From JAZKFT01 sp965246935 (GTDB lineage: Bacteria; Bacteroidota; Bacteroidia; Chitinophagales; Chitinophagaceae): a DNA stretch of 64,000 nt. The stretch covers positions 1-64,000 of the forward strand of contig CBDFGC010000014.1 of assembly GCA_965246935.1 (NCBI GenBank). Direction: 5' to 3'. A model generated the notes under the pieces. It saw nothing but the letters and a program-made list of their open reading frames with translations, did no database searches and was not told the DNA's origin. Shown in pieces: positions 53,586 to 63,087 of the stretch (position 1 is its first letter; each line of letters begins with the position of its first letter). The position numbers and the translations under genes are program-made.

Positions 53586-54956
53586 ATGCGGCATTTTGAA
53601 AAACTTATTATATTTTCTTTTACCATAACATTTTGCCTTAGTTGCAGTAATGTAAAAAAAGCCGGGAATAGGCAAGCAGGCAATGGTACAACACAATATG
53701 GTCACCCATTTACCGAGGTTCCCGATCCACGGGATGTCACTATTTACCAGGTTAATATACGGACGTTTAGTAAAGAGGGGAATTTTAAAGGTGTACTGGC
53801 ACGTTTGGATTCTATAAAAGCATTAGGTGCTAACGTGGTTTACCTGATGCCTATATACCCTGTAGGCGTTGTAAAAACATCTAACTCTCCCTACTGCGTA
53901 AAGGATTATAAAGCGGTGAACAGCGAATTTGGAACACTTAACGATTTGCGTGCAATTGTAGATGGCGCACATAGCAGAAAAATGGCTGTCATACTCGACT
54001 GGGTTCCCAACCATACTTCATTCGATAATGCCTGGACAAGCAACAAATCCTGGTACCTGCAGGATTCAGCCGGTAATATTATCAGCCCGCCAGGCACAGG
54101 GTGGAATGATGTAGCACAACTGAATTATAGTAATGAAGAGATGCGTTTAGCAATGATCAATGCAATGAAATACTGGGTTTCAACAGCCAATATTGATGGT
54201 TTTCGTTGTGACTTTGCCGATGGGCAACCGGTTGATTTCTGGAAGCAGGCAATTGATACATTACGAAATTTCTCTTCTCATAAATTACTCATGATGGCCG
54301 AGGGAAGCCGTAGTGAGAATTTTGCAGCGGGCTTTGATTATAATTTTGGATTCCGGTTTTTCGGGAATCTTAAAAGAATTTATGAGCACAAACGTTCTGT
54401 GCTTTCCATTGATAGTTTAAATGAGTCTGATTATAAAAGTGCTGCTGATGGACAACGGATGATCCGGTATATTACTAATCATGATGTAAATGGATCTGAC
54501 GGTACGCCATTAGAACTGTTTGGCGGAGAAAAAGGATCAACGGCCGCTTTTGTAGTAGCTGCCTATATGAAGAGTGTACCGATGATATACAATGGTCAGG
54601 AAGTAGGAACACCTTATAGATTAGTGTTTCCTTTTACATCTAAAAAAATTGATTGGTCACTAAATTCCAATATAACTACCGAATACAAAAAAATAATTCT
54701 TTTCAGGAACAGCAGCAATGCAGTAAGGCGGGGAAATTTGACATCGTATAGCACTGACGATGTGTGTGCCTTCACTAAAAAATCGGGAAATGAAAATGTA
54801 CTGGTGATTTCAAATCTCAGAAACAGCACTATTAATTTTACGATACCGTCAGTTCTGGCAAATACTACCTGGCAGAACGCATTGGGCGGCAGTGCTGTTA
54901 CATTCAATACTAATCTTTCTTTGCAGCCATTTACCTACCTGATATTAAAAAAATAG
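53586..54956 (+). CDS. GH13 alpha-amylase-type lipoprotein (second copy)
   Basis: 456 residues from ATG 53586, which gives a lipobox (SFTITFCLSCSNVKK); the frame opens 15 codons earlier. GH13 regions: LDWVPNHTSFD, GFRCDFAD with nucleophile Asp209, LMMAEGSR with Glu239, and ITNHDVNGSDG with Asp300. Very similar to the preceding amylase over its full length, including the last strand (NALGGSAVT, LQPFTYLILKK). Differences in the substrate side loops (for example FRFFGNLKRIYEHKRSVLS against FNYYGKLKSIYNGGSALA) suggest some functional divergence. A terminator follows at 54983. Confidence 0.93.
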   Translation: MRHFEKLIIFSFTITFCLSCSNVKKAGNRQAGNGTTQYGHPFTEVPDPRDVTIYQVNIRTFSKEGNFKGVLARLDSIKALGANVVYLMPIYPVGVVKTSNSPYCVKDYKAVNSEFGTLNDLRAIVDGAHSRKMAVILDWVPNHTSFDNAWTSNKSWYLQDSAGNIISPPGTGWNDVAQLNYSNEEMRLAMINAMKYWVSTANIDGFRCDFADGQPVDFWKQAIDTLRNFSSHKLLMMAEGSRSENFAAGFDYNFGFRFFGNLKRIYEHKRSVLSIDSLNESDYKSAADGQRMIRYITNHDVNGSDGTPLELFGGEKGSTAAFVVAAYMKSVPMIYNGQEVGTPYRLVFPFTSKKIDWSLNSNITTEYKKIILFRNSSNAVRRGNLTSYSTDDVCAFTKKSGNENVLVISNLRNSTINFTIPSVLANTTWQNALGGSAVTFNTNLSLQPFTYLILKK

Positions 54957-54982
54957 TTTGGGCAATCGTGATAAATAAGAGA

Positions 54983-55012
54983 AAGCCGGTCTTCATGGCC
55001 GGCTTATCTTTT
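54983..55012 (+). terminator. Rho-independent terminator after second amylase
   Basis: Hairpin AAGCCGGTCTTCATGGCCGG closing with CTT, stem of about 9 bp, followed by ATCTTTT. It lies 26 bp after the stop. The GH97 gene downstream may therefore have its own promoter or depend on read-through. Confidence 0.75.
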
Positions 55013-55055
55013 AATAAGCATCCGCTATATTTACTCAACAAACATTTTATACTAA

Positions 55056-57212
55056 ATGAGTATTGTCTGCATTAAAAGAACTTGTCTCCAATTGTCTTTC
55101 GCTGCTTTTCACTTTGGTTCATCGTTCGCTCAGCAAACGATTTCGCTATCTATGAATAAAGTGAAATTGGAATGGCGCCTCACCAAAGACGGCACAGCGG
55201 AATACGCTGTATTCTTTAATAGTAAACCGGTTATTGAGCCATCTCCGTTAGGTTTTGTTTTAAAAGACGATATAAAGCTGAATAAGGACTTTCAGGTATT
55301 AAAAATAGATTCATCCATAACCGATGAAACATGGAAACCCGTTTGGGGCGAAGTAAGCATCATCCGTAATCACTACAAGCAACTCACTGTTCATCTGCAA
55401 CAAAAAAATACTCCCAATCTTTTACTGAATATCATTTTTAAAGTGTTTGAAGATGGCGTGGGATTCAGGTATGAATTTCCTATACAAACAAACCTTACCA
55501 ATTTTATTGTATCGGATGAATTAACGCAGTTCAAACTTACCGGCGATCATAAAGCCTTTTGGATACCCGGCGATTTTGATTCAAACGAGTACGCCTATAC
55601 GACGAGTAAAATAAGCAAAGTGGATGCCTGGAAACTACCCATGCTTTCCTTTGGAAATAAAGTGGATAACATACCCGATCAGTTTGCAGTGCAAACACCA
55701 TTAATGCTTAAAACAACTGACGGTCTATACATCAATATACATGAAGCAGCATTGGTAAACTACCCTTCCATGCAGTTGCACGTAAACCGGGAAACGTATG
55801 GCTTGTCAGCTAATTTAGTACCTGATGCAACCGGTAATAAAGCCTATTTACGGACTCCGGCAAATACTCCCTGGCGAACCATTATTGTAAGTAATAAAGC
55901 AACCGACATCCTCGCCTCTAAAATGATATTGAACCTGAATGACCCAACAAAGATTGAAAATACATCCTGGATACAACCCATGAAATTTATGGGTGTTTGG
56001 TGGGAAATGCAGGTGGGCAAAAGCAGTTGGAGCTATAGCAATTCTCTTGATTCACTTTCCGCAAAAGGAACGCTTATTCCACACGGACATCATGGTGCAA
56101 ATACAGCTAATGTGAAACATTATATTGATTTTGCATCCCAAAATGGTATCAAAGGTTTATTGGTAGAAGGCTGGAATACCGGCTGGGAAGAATGGGCAGG
56201 TAACTGGAACGAAGACCACTTCGATTTCGTGACCCCTTATCCTAATTTTGATGTAAAAGAAATAGAAAGATATTCCAAATTGAAAGGGGTACAAATGATC
56301 ATGCACAATGAAACATCCGCAGGCGCTTCCGGTTACGAAAGGCAAATGGATACTGCTTTTAGGTTCATGAATAAGTTTGGATATAACTCCGTTAAAACAG
56401 GTTATGTTGGCCAGATTATCCCCCGTGGCGAACACCACGACGGGCAGTGGATGATTAACCATTATGTGCGTGCAGCAAAGAAAGCAGCCCAGTACAAAGT
56501 AATGATTGACATGCACGAACCCGTACGTCCTACTGGTTTAAACCGTACCTATCCCAACTTTATAGCAAGTGAAGCTGGCAGGGGTAATGAGTGGAATGCT
56601 TTTAGTGATGGCAATCCCCCCGAACATGAAACCATTATGCCATTTACAAGATTAATGGGAGGCCCAATGGATTACACGCCGGGCATATTTAAATTAAGAA
56701 ATTATTCGAAAGATGTCCCAAACAGGCAGTTACATACTACCCTTGCCAAACAGCTTGCTCTTTATATTACCATGTACAGCCCTTTGCAAATGGCGGCTGA
56801 CCTTCCGGAAAATTATGCAGCACACATGGATGCATTTCAGTTTATTAAAGACGTAGCGGTGGATTGGGATGATTCAAAGATTTTAGAAGCTGAACCCGGT
56901 GATTACATCATCATTGCCCGAAAAGAAAAAGGAAAAGACAACTGGTTTTTGGGTGCTATTACAGATGAAAACAGCCGCACATCTTCTGTACCGCTGCATT
57001 TTTTAGATAAAGGCAAAAAGTATGTGGCTACCATTTACCAGGATGCCGATAATGCTGACTGGAAAAATAACCCGGAAGCTTATACAATTGACAAGTTTAT
57101 TGTTGATAATACTACAACACTGAATTTAAAATTAGCAACCGGCGGTGGGGCAGCAATAAGTTTTATTCCGGCAACAGCAGATAAAATGAAATCTATAAAA
57201 TCTTATAAGTAG
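55056..57212 (+). CDS. GH97 alpha-glucosidase (SusB-like)
   Basis: 718 residues with a signal peptide ending GSSFAQ. N-terminal beta-super-sandwich (VKLEWRLTKDGTAEYAVFFN; DGVGFRYEFP), catalytic barrel from about 300 (FMGVWWEMQVGKSSW; GLLVEGWNTGWEEWAGNW), with the conserved glutamates in MIMHNETSAGA, MIDMHEPVRPTGLNRTYPN and ASEAGRGNEWNAF, and a C-terminal beta domain. The HEPxRPTG and RGNEWN blocks fit the inverting, SusB-type subgroup that frees glucose from maltooligosaccharides in the periplasm. It completes the starch locus. Confidence 0.93.
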   Translation: MSIVCIKRTCLQLSFAAFHFGSSFAQQTISLSMNKVKLEWRLTKDGTAEYAVFFNSKPVIEPSPLGFVLKDDIKLNKDFQVLKIDSSITDETWKPVWGEVSIIRNHYKQLTVHLQQKNTPNLLLNIIFKVFEDGVGFRYEFPIQTNLTNFIVSDELTQFKLTGDHKAFWIPGDFDSNEYAYTTSKISKVDAWKLPMLSFGNKVDNIPDQFAVQTPLMLKTTDGLYINIHEAALVNYPSMQLHVNRETYGLSANLVPDATGNKAYLRTPANTPWRTIIVSNKATDILASKMILNLNDPTKIENTSWIQPMKFMGVWWEMQVGKSSWSYSNSLDSLSAKGTLIPHGHHGANTANVKHYIDFASQNGIKGLLVEGWNTGWEEWAGNWNEDHFDFVTPYPNFDVKEIERYSKLKGVQMIMHNETSAGASGYERQMDTAFRFMNKFGYNSVKTGYVGQIIPRGEHHDGQWMINHYVRAAKKAAQYKVMIDMHEPVRPTGLNRTYPNFIASEAGRGNEWNAFSDGNPPEHETIMPFTRLMGGPMDYTPGIFKLRNYSKDVPNRQLHTTLAKQLALYITMYSPLQMAADLPENYAAHMDAFQFIKDVAVDWDDSKILEAEPGDYIIIARKEKGKDNWFLGAITDENSRTSSVPLHFLDKGKKYVATIYQDADNADWKNNPEAYTIDKFIVDNTTTLNLKLATGGGAAISFIPATADKMKSIKSYK

Positions 57213-57290
57213 GTTCATGTGATTCGTATAAAAGTTAATCATTTTTTATATTAAATATTGACTCCAGGCCACCTGATAAAATTCCCAATG

Positions 57291-57315
57291 CCAATAGTTT
57301 AATAACTATTGGCTT
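57291..57315 (+). terminator. Possible terminator after GH97 gene
   Basis: GCCAATAGTTTAATAACTAT closing with TGGC: a 10-bp perfect stem with a 4-nt loop, followed by a weak TTTCT tract. About 80 bp after the GH97 stop. Confidence 0.45.
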
Positions 57316-57429
57316 TCTGCCAGGCACTGATATGTACAGCTAATTTTTCTTTACCTGCAAACTGCCTTGGCAATCTCTTTCCAGCACCGGCAATTCAATC
57401 TCTGGCATGTCCAGCCAGGACAGAAGCCA

Positions 57430-57538
57430 GCAGCACATGAACCTTTTAAATGGAATTGGTTTTGCCCTTGCCTTTGCTCCCCATACCTTTCGATGTTTTC
57501 CGTTCCTGCTCTGTCAGATTTACATAATATTTGACCAT
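57430..57538 (-). mobile_element. IS630-type transposase N-terminal relic
   Basis: ATG at 57538 gives MVKYYVNLTEQERKTSKGMG, then SKGKGKTNSI, an in-frame stop, and KVHVLLASVLAGHA. This matches the start of IS630-family transposases (MVKY.V.LT..ER..L......GK....R..K...LL..). Only about 50 codons remain and one is a stop, so it is dead. Confidence 0.6.
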
Positions 57539-57791
57539 GGTTAGTGTCCTCCTAACCAAAACTACAGACTAAATAGCCTTTTTGCAACCATAGTATATTT
57601 GAAAAGCCTAATAGTATTAATCCCTGTTAACGGAATGTCGCAACTGCTGCCTCACCCTGGTAATATAGCTGGTTATCAGCGGAATACACTTTGTATCAAT
57701 ATCTTCATACCAGATTTCTACATTCAAAACCATTCACAGATGCAAGCAGTATAACTATATATTAGCCATTACTTTTACGATTTTAATCACT

Positions 57792-58355
57792 TTGAACATT
57801 GCCTGGCAAAACATAGCTGTTGGTAACCGGGAGGCTTATTCACAAGCCTACCTGGTGCTGTATGAGCGATTCTATAGTTATGGTTCCCTGCTAACACCTG
57901 ATATACCTTTAGTTGAGGATGCCATTCAGGAAGTACTTCTAACTTTATGGACCAATAAGGAAACCTTGCATTCCATTTCTAATCCGGACGGTTATTTCTA
58001 TTCCTTATTTCGGCGGGCTCTTTTTAAAAAGCTAAAAACGGCTGCAAATCTGGTACCCGTAGAAAATGGAGAATGGGAACCCGGGTTTTCCGCCGATGCT
58101 ATTTTAGTAAAAAAAGAAGCCAGTGAAGAACTACAGAAAAAAATGAAAGCTGCTATTGATTCTTTAACCACCCGCCAGCGGGAAGCTATTTATTTACGAT
58201 TCTACGAAGGGCTCTCTTATGAAGAAGTAGCTGCTACGCTGGATATTTCTGTAAAGGCCACTTATAAGATGATGGCACGGGCGTTATCTGCCCTAAAAGA
58301 CAAGGTTACAATTCCATTAATTTATATTTTACTTTTTCTTCGGGGGATGCTATAA
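57792..58355 (+). CDS. ECF-type RNA polymerase sigma factor
   Basis: 187 residues from TTG 57792. Region 2 (LVEDAIQEVLLTLWTNKETL; GYFYSLFRRALFKKL) and region 4 (DSLTTRQREAIYLRFYEGLS, then YEEVAATLDISVKATYKMMA) are clear. The gene precedes a FecR-type anti-sigma factor and a SusC with an STN domain, so it is a FecI-like factor released by an outer-membrane signal and should activate the following SusC/D genes. Start is uncertain because no ATG lies near the expected N-terminus. Confidence 0.9.
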   Translation: MNIAWQNIAVGNREAYSQAYLVLYERFYSYGSLLTPDIPLVEDAIQEVLLTLWTNKETLHSISNPDGYFYSLFRRALFKKLKTAANLVPVENGEWEPGFSADAILVKKEASEELQKKMKAAIDSLTTRQREAIYLRFYEGLSYEEVAATLDISVKATYKMMARALSALKDKVTIPLIYILLFLRGML

Positions 58356-58363
58356 AACTTTTT

Positions 58364-58526
58364 AGAGGCTGTCTAAATTTATTTGATACTTTAATATGTA
58401 GTCGATTTTTGAGCGAAACAAGGCGGATTTTGCAGCCATAGCTGGCGTTCTACGGCGAAAAATCCAACGCAGTTGCAGCCGGAAAGCGGCACAGATTATT
58501 TATTGAAATAATTTTAGACAGCCTCT
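58364..58526. mobile_element. MITE-like element between sigma and anti-sigma genes (163 bp)
   Basis: Terminal inverted repeats of about 25 bp: AGAGGCTGTCTAAATTTATT (58364-58383) and, reading inward from the right end, AGAGGCTGTCTAAAATTATT (58526-58507). The centre (GCGAAACAAGGCGGATTTTG; GGCGTTCTACGGCG) is GC-rich and non-coding. No transposase inside. It takes up nearly all of the space between the sigma and FecR genes. Confidence 0.8.
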
Positions 58527-58591
58527 TTAAAAAAAAGTTTTTTTCCATGGGGTAATTTTTGAAGTTGTTTGCTCATTCCTTCGTTACGCCA

Positions 58592-59641
58592 ATGGAAAAA
58601 GGACAGCAATACAACGATTTTGCCATCAACGATTTCTTATGTGATGCAGATTTTCAGGACTGGGTGATACATCCCAACCCTGAAAAGGATTTGTTTTGGC
58701 AGCAATGGTTGCTCCGGCATCCTGAAAAACTTTCAAATGTTACGACAGCAAAAGAAATCCTGCACAATCTTGATTTTAAAGTGACCCGGCCATCTTCTGA
58801 AAAGGCGCAGCAGTCACTCGAAAAAACGTTGGCACTGATTGATGCCATGGAGCTTTCTAAACTAGCATCCGGGAGCATTTTGGTTCGGTTCAATAAATTA
58901 TGGAGGGTGGCAGCCATTTTAATAGTAGCAGTGGGCATTGGGTTGCTGGCTTACTTCATTCATACTACTCCCCATACAAACGAAATAGCTACTGCCTACG
59001 GTAAATTAGATACACTGCTTTTGCCCGATCAATCCACTGTTGTATTAAATGCTAATTCAAACATCCGGTATAATGAGAAGTGGAAAAAAGGCCAACCCCG
59101 TGAACTGTGGCTGAAAGGAGAGGCTCTCTTTAATGTAAACCATCTGGATAGGGATGGTAAAATAGAACCACACGAACGTTTTATCGTGCATGTAGGAGCA
59201 GCAACTATTGAAGTACTGGGAACGGTATTCAATATCCGGGAAAGACGGGGAAAAACAGAAGTAGTTCTGCGGCAGGGGTCTATTAAAGTTTCCTTTACGG
59301 ATAAGAACAGATCGGATATCATCATGAAGCCGGGCGATATGGTGACCATCGATTCAGCCGCAAAGGAAAAAGTAATTACCACTACAACCGATGCTGCTAA
59401 CTATACTGCCTGGACGAATAAAAGGCTCGTATTAAATAATCCGACGCTTAGAGAAATTACGAATTACTTAGAAGATACCTATGGGAAAAAATTTGTGATA
59501 CGTGACTCAAAACTGGCTAATAAACGTGTGAAAGGACCCATACTAATCGATTCGCTGGATGATGCTTTGTTTGTGATTTCAACAGTTTTGAATATCACAA
59601 TTACGGCAGAGGGAAACACGCTTGTAGTGGAACCCAGATAA
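58592..59641 (+). CDS. FecR-type anti-sigma factor
   Basis: 349 residues from ATG 58592 (a TTG at 58559 is possible). Cytoplasmic helical part (FCL..DADFQDWVIHPNPEKD), one membrane span (LWRVAAILIVAVGIGLLAYF), then the periplasmic FecR domain (TLLLPDQSTVVLNANSNIRY; RELWLKGEALFNVNH; VEVLGT-like IEVLGTVFNIRE) and a C-terminal STN-like DUF4974 domain (NPTLREITNYLEDTYGKKFV). It holds the sigma factor inactive until the STN domain of the SusC partner signals substrate. The MITE-like element separates it from the sigma gene. Confidence 0.93.
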   Translation: MEKGQQYNDFAINDFLCDADFQDWVIHPNPEKDLFWQQWLLRHPEKLSNVTTAKEILHNLDFKVTRPSSEKAQQSLEKTLALIDAMELSKLASGSILVRFNKLWRVAAILIVAVGIGLLAYFIHTTPHTNEIATAYGKLDTLLLPDQSTVVLNANSNIRYNEKWKKGQPRELWLKGEALFNVNHLDRDGKIEPHERFIVHVGAATIEVLGTVFNIRERRGKTEVVLRQGSIKVSFTDKNRSDIIMKPGDMVTIDSAAKEKVITTTTDAANYTAWTNKRLVLNNPTLREITNYLEDTYGKKFVIRDSKLANKRVKGPILIDSLDDALFVISTVLNITITAEGNTLVVEPR

Positions 59642-59669
59642 ACGATTGCTAAAAACTAAAGTTGTCTAT

Positions 59670-62600
59670 ATGAGAAAAAAACATCTCTCAGCTTATGCTG
59701 TGTGCCTGCTCTTCTGCGGGTTATTATTTGCCTTTCCCGGTGCTTACGGGCAAAATGCTCCTAAATCCATTTCTGTAATGGATGCGTTGAGCAAAGTCAC
59801 AAAAGAACTCGGGACGCAATTCGTCTATGATCCGGAAGCTTTGAAGGGTAAAACAACTGATTCTGATTTGAGTAATCTTAAAACAAAAAATGTAGAAGAT
59901 GTGCTCAAGAGTATTCTTTACCCTAGCAAGCTTGTTTTTCTATATGTAAAGGCCAACTATTACACGATTGTTCCAAAAGATCGGGTAGGCAATATACAGG
60001 AAACAAAAAGCGATCAAACCACATCTGTCCAAAGTGGCAACCAGGCTACTCCGCCTGCTACACGTACCATAACAGGTACAGTTGTTTCAGAAAATGGCCA
60101 GCCCCTGGAAGGTGCAAGTGTTACCGCTCAAAAAAGCAATGCAGGTACCAGTACCGGAAAAGGGGGGCAGTTTACAATCAGCGTTCAGCCGGGGGATGTA
60201 CTGAGCATTTCTTCTGTAAGCTTCCAGCAACAGGATATTACTATCTCTAACCAGGCAAGTATCCGGGTAACCCTGTTGCCGGTTACCGCTGCTGCTTTAG
60301 AACAGGTAGTAGTGGTAGGATATGGAACACGAAAAAAGTCTGATGTAACTGGTGCTATATCTTCCGTTAGCGAACAATCAATAAAGAATGTACCCGCTTC
60401 CAACCTTACCTGGGCTTTACAGGGCCAGGCCGCCGGTGTTGATATCCGTAGAAGCGGTTCGGACGCTAAACCCGGCGCAACACCGAATATCCTGATTCGG
60501 GGAGCAAGATCATTGAGTGCCTCAAATGCCCCCTTGATTGTTGTAGATGGCATTCCTTTTAATGGCAGCATCAACGATATTAACCAGGATGACGTAAGCT
60601 CTGTGGATATCCTGAAAGATGCTTCTTCCACAGCTATTTATGGATCAAGAGGTGCAAATGGTGTAATTCTGATTACCACAAAAAGAGGAAGAACAGGTAA
60701 ACCCGTTTTTACCTATAGTTCTTATGTGGGAGAGACAGAAGTGGCCCGGAAATTTTCTATGTTCAATGCTGAAGAATTTACGGTTTTTAAGAAATGGGCA
60801 AATATTAATGCAAACCCCGGAAAATATACCGGGCTCGATGATCCGCTGTTTTATACGAATGGCGTATTTGCTCCGGAAGAAGTAGCGGGTGTTAAAGCAG
60901 GCCGTAATACAGACTGGCAAAGTTATATCTATAAAAAAGGAATTATGACTGATCATCAGATCGGGATTACTGGTGGTGCCGATAAAACACAATACGCTAT
61001 ATCTGCCGGATATTTTAAGCAAACGGGCATTTATGAAGGCCAGAGTTTTGAGCGGTTTAGTGTTAAAGCAGGTATAGACCAGCAATTAAGTAAGGGAATT
61101 AAAATTGGCTTAAATTCTTTAAATACATATTCCATAAGAAAAGGCGAAAATGCAAGTAATTTGTTTTACGCCCTGCGTGCAAGTCCGCTGGCACCTGCAT
61201 ACGATAGCGCCGGCAGGTTAATAAATGACTATATACCTGGAAGTAGTAACCAGGTATGGAATCCGCTGGCTGATATTCTACCGGGAGCCGCTGTTGAAGA
61301 CAGAACCAGGTTTGGAACATTTACGACCCTGTATGCAGATGTAAATATTGCCGAAGGATTGAAGTACCGGCTTAATGCAGGCGCTGAAATAAATAGCGAG
61401 ACATATGGTAATTTTTATGCGACAAAAACAAACTATAGAAGAGGCGCTGCAAATTCTTCATCAAACCGCTCAAGTTTTAATGTCAGTTACACCCTGGAGA
61501 ACATCCTTATGTATGACAAGACATTTGGAGATCATAAATTAAATTTTACAGGCTTATACAGCATTCAGGACTCAAAAATCAGAACCAATCAGTTTGATAA
61601 TACCAATATTGCTTTTGATCAACTTTCATATTATAATCCTACGTATGGCTCGAACCTCACAGGCGGTGGCACGGATCCAAAATGGTCTATTATTTCTTAT
61701 ATGGGTAGGTTAAACTATGGTTTTAGCAACCGTTATCTGTTAACCGGCACTATACGTTCAGACGGGTCTTCCCGTTTAGCACCAGGTAATAAATATCATG
61801 TGTTCCCTTCAGCTGCTGCTGCATGGAATATTACCAATGAATCATTTATGCAGAATACCAAAGTATTAAACAACCTGAAGTTAAGGGTGAGTTATGGTAC
61901 CGTTGGAAATACAGCTATTAACCCTTATCAAACATTAGGTAGTTTATCATCAGTAAATTATAACTATGGCCAAACGTTGGTTACGGGAGCCTATTTAACG
62001 AACGCTGGCAATACCAATTTAACCTGGGAGTATACTTCAACAGCTAACATTGGTGTAGATTTCGGCCTTTTGAAAAGCCGTATTTCAGGTTCAGTCGAAG
62101 TGTATAAACAATTTACTAAAGACTTGCTGTTAAGGCAATCATTACCCATTACTTCCGGCATACCAAATGCAACCGTTAAAAATATTGGACAAACTGAAAA
62201 CAAAGGGATCGAAATACAGCTAAGCACTATTAATATTCAGGGTCGTGGCAGAAATGATTTTAGCTGGACCACTGATATAAACTTTTCTATTAACAGGGGA
62301 AAAATTAAACAGTTAGCTAATGGCGCAACAAGAGATATAGGCAATGGATGGTTTGTAGGTGAGCCTACAGGATCTTACTACGATTTTAAAAGATTGGGTA
62401 TATGGCAAAACACGCCGGCCGATTCGGCAGCAGCGAAAAGTTACGGGTTAAGCCTTACCGGCGTTACTTCTGTGATCGGAACCATAAAGGTAGCTGATAT
62501 CAATGGCGCTGGTGGAAAGCCTGATGGCAAAATTGACGACACCTACGACAGGGTAATTATAGGTAGCAATCAGCCTAAGTGGCAAGGTGGTATGACAAAC

Positions 62601-63068
62601 AGATTTGCTTTTAAAGGTTTTGAGCTTACGGTAGTTGCTTTTGCCAGGATTGGCGGCATACTTAGCAGTGCCATTGAAGGTGGTAATGGTATAAGTACTT
62701 ACGCAGGTACGTATAATAATGCAAAAGTTAATTATTGGACACCCACCAATAATGAGGACAGATTTCCCAAGCCAAACACCAATCCTACCGGAACAGGCAG
62801 CCTTCCTAATTATTTATCTACATTAGGTTATTTTGACGGAAGTTTTGTCAAAATTAGAACGCTAAGCCTTGGATATAATATTGCCCCGGCCGCTATACAA
62901 AAAATGGGACTTCGCTCAGTGAGAGTATATGCTACAGCATCTGATCCGTTCATCCTTTTTTCACCCTATGTTAAAGCTGGCGGTTTAGATCCTGAAACTG
63001 CCGGTTCGCTTGGGATTGATACGCCACCCCTTAGGTCATTTCTTTTGGGCTTGAATATTTCTTTTTAA
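59670..63068 (+). CDS. SusC-like TonB-dependent transporter with STN signalling domain
   Basis: 1132 residues from ATG 59670 (TTG at 59646 is upstream). Signal peptide (LLFCGLLFAFPGAYG), STN domain (SISVMDALSKVTKELGTQFV; NVEDVLKSILYPSKL), linker, CarboxypepD_reg-like domain (ITGTVVSENGQPLEGASVTA), TonB-box region (LEQVVVVGYGTRKKSDVTGA), plug (ILIRGARSLSASNAPLIVVD; YGSRGANGVILITTKRG) and barrel to the C-terminus (FLLGLNISF). The STN domain signals through FecR, which is encoded just upstream (28 bp). The substrate is unknown; no catabolic enzyme of this locus lies in the window. Confidence 0.95.
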   Translation: MRKKHLSAYAVCLLFCGLLFAFPGAYGQNAPKSISVMDALSKVTKELGTQFVYDPEALKGKTTDSDLSNLKTKNVEDVLKSILYPSKLVFLYVKANYYTIVPKDRVGNIQETKSDQTTSVQSGNQATPPATRTITGTVVSENGQPLEGASVTAQKSNAGTSTGKGGQFTISVQPGDVLSISSVSFQQQDITISNQASIRVTLLPVTAAALEQVVVVGYGTRKKSDVTGAISSVSEQSIKNVPASNLTWALQGQAAGVDIRRSGSDAKPGATPNILIRGARSLSASNAPLIVVDGIPFNGSINDINQDDVSSVDILKDASSTAIYGSRGANGVILITTKRGRTGKPVFTYSSYVGETEVARKFSMFNAEEFTVFKKWANINANPGKYTGLDDPLFYTNGVFAPEEVAGVKAGRNTDWQSYIYKKGIMTDHQIGITGGADKTQYAISAGYFKQTGIYEGQSFERFSVKAGIDQQLSKGIKIGLNSLNTYSIRKGENASNLFYALRASPLAPAYDSAGRLINDYIPGSSNQVWNPLADILPGAAVEDRTRFGTFTTLYADVNIAEGLKYRLNAGAEINSETYGNFYATKTNYRRGAANSSSNRSSFNVSYTLENILMYDKTFGDHKLNFTGLYSIQDSKIRTNQFDNTNIAFDQLSYYNPTYGSNLTGGGTDPKWSIISYMGRLNYGFSNRYLLTGTIRSDGSSRLAPGNKYHVFPSAAAAWNITNESFMQNTKVLNNLKLRVSYGTVGNTAINPYQTLGSLSSVNYNYGQTLVTGAYLTNAGNTNLTWEYTSTANIGVDFGLLKSRISGSVEVYKQFTKDLLLRQSLPITSGIPNATVKNIGQTENKGIEIQLSTINIQGRGRNDFSWTTDINFSINRGKIKQLANGATRDIGNGWFVGEPTGSYYDFKRLGIWQNTPADSAAAKSYGLSLTGVTSVIGTIKVADINGAGGKPDGKIDDTYDRVIIGSNQPKWQGGMTNRFAFKGFELTVVAFARIGGILSSAIEGGNGISTYAGTYNNAKVNYWTPTNNEDRFPKPNTNPTGTGSLPNYLSTLGYFDGSFVKIRTLSLGYNIAPAAIQKMGLRSVRVYATASDPFILFSPYVKAGGLDPETAGSLGIDTPPLRSFLLGLNISF

Positions 63069-63087
63069 TAAAAACAAAAACTACTAT

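Larger units (their letters stand above)
57213..57791. other. Gap between the two nutrient loci
   Basis: Contains a palindromic hairpin (57291-57315) and an IS630-type transposase relic (57430-57538), listed separately. The remaining sequence shows no gene. Confidence 0.5.
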
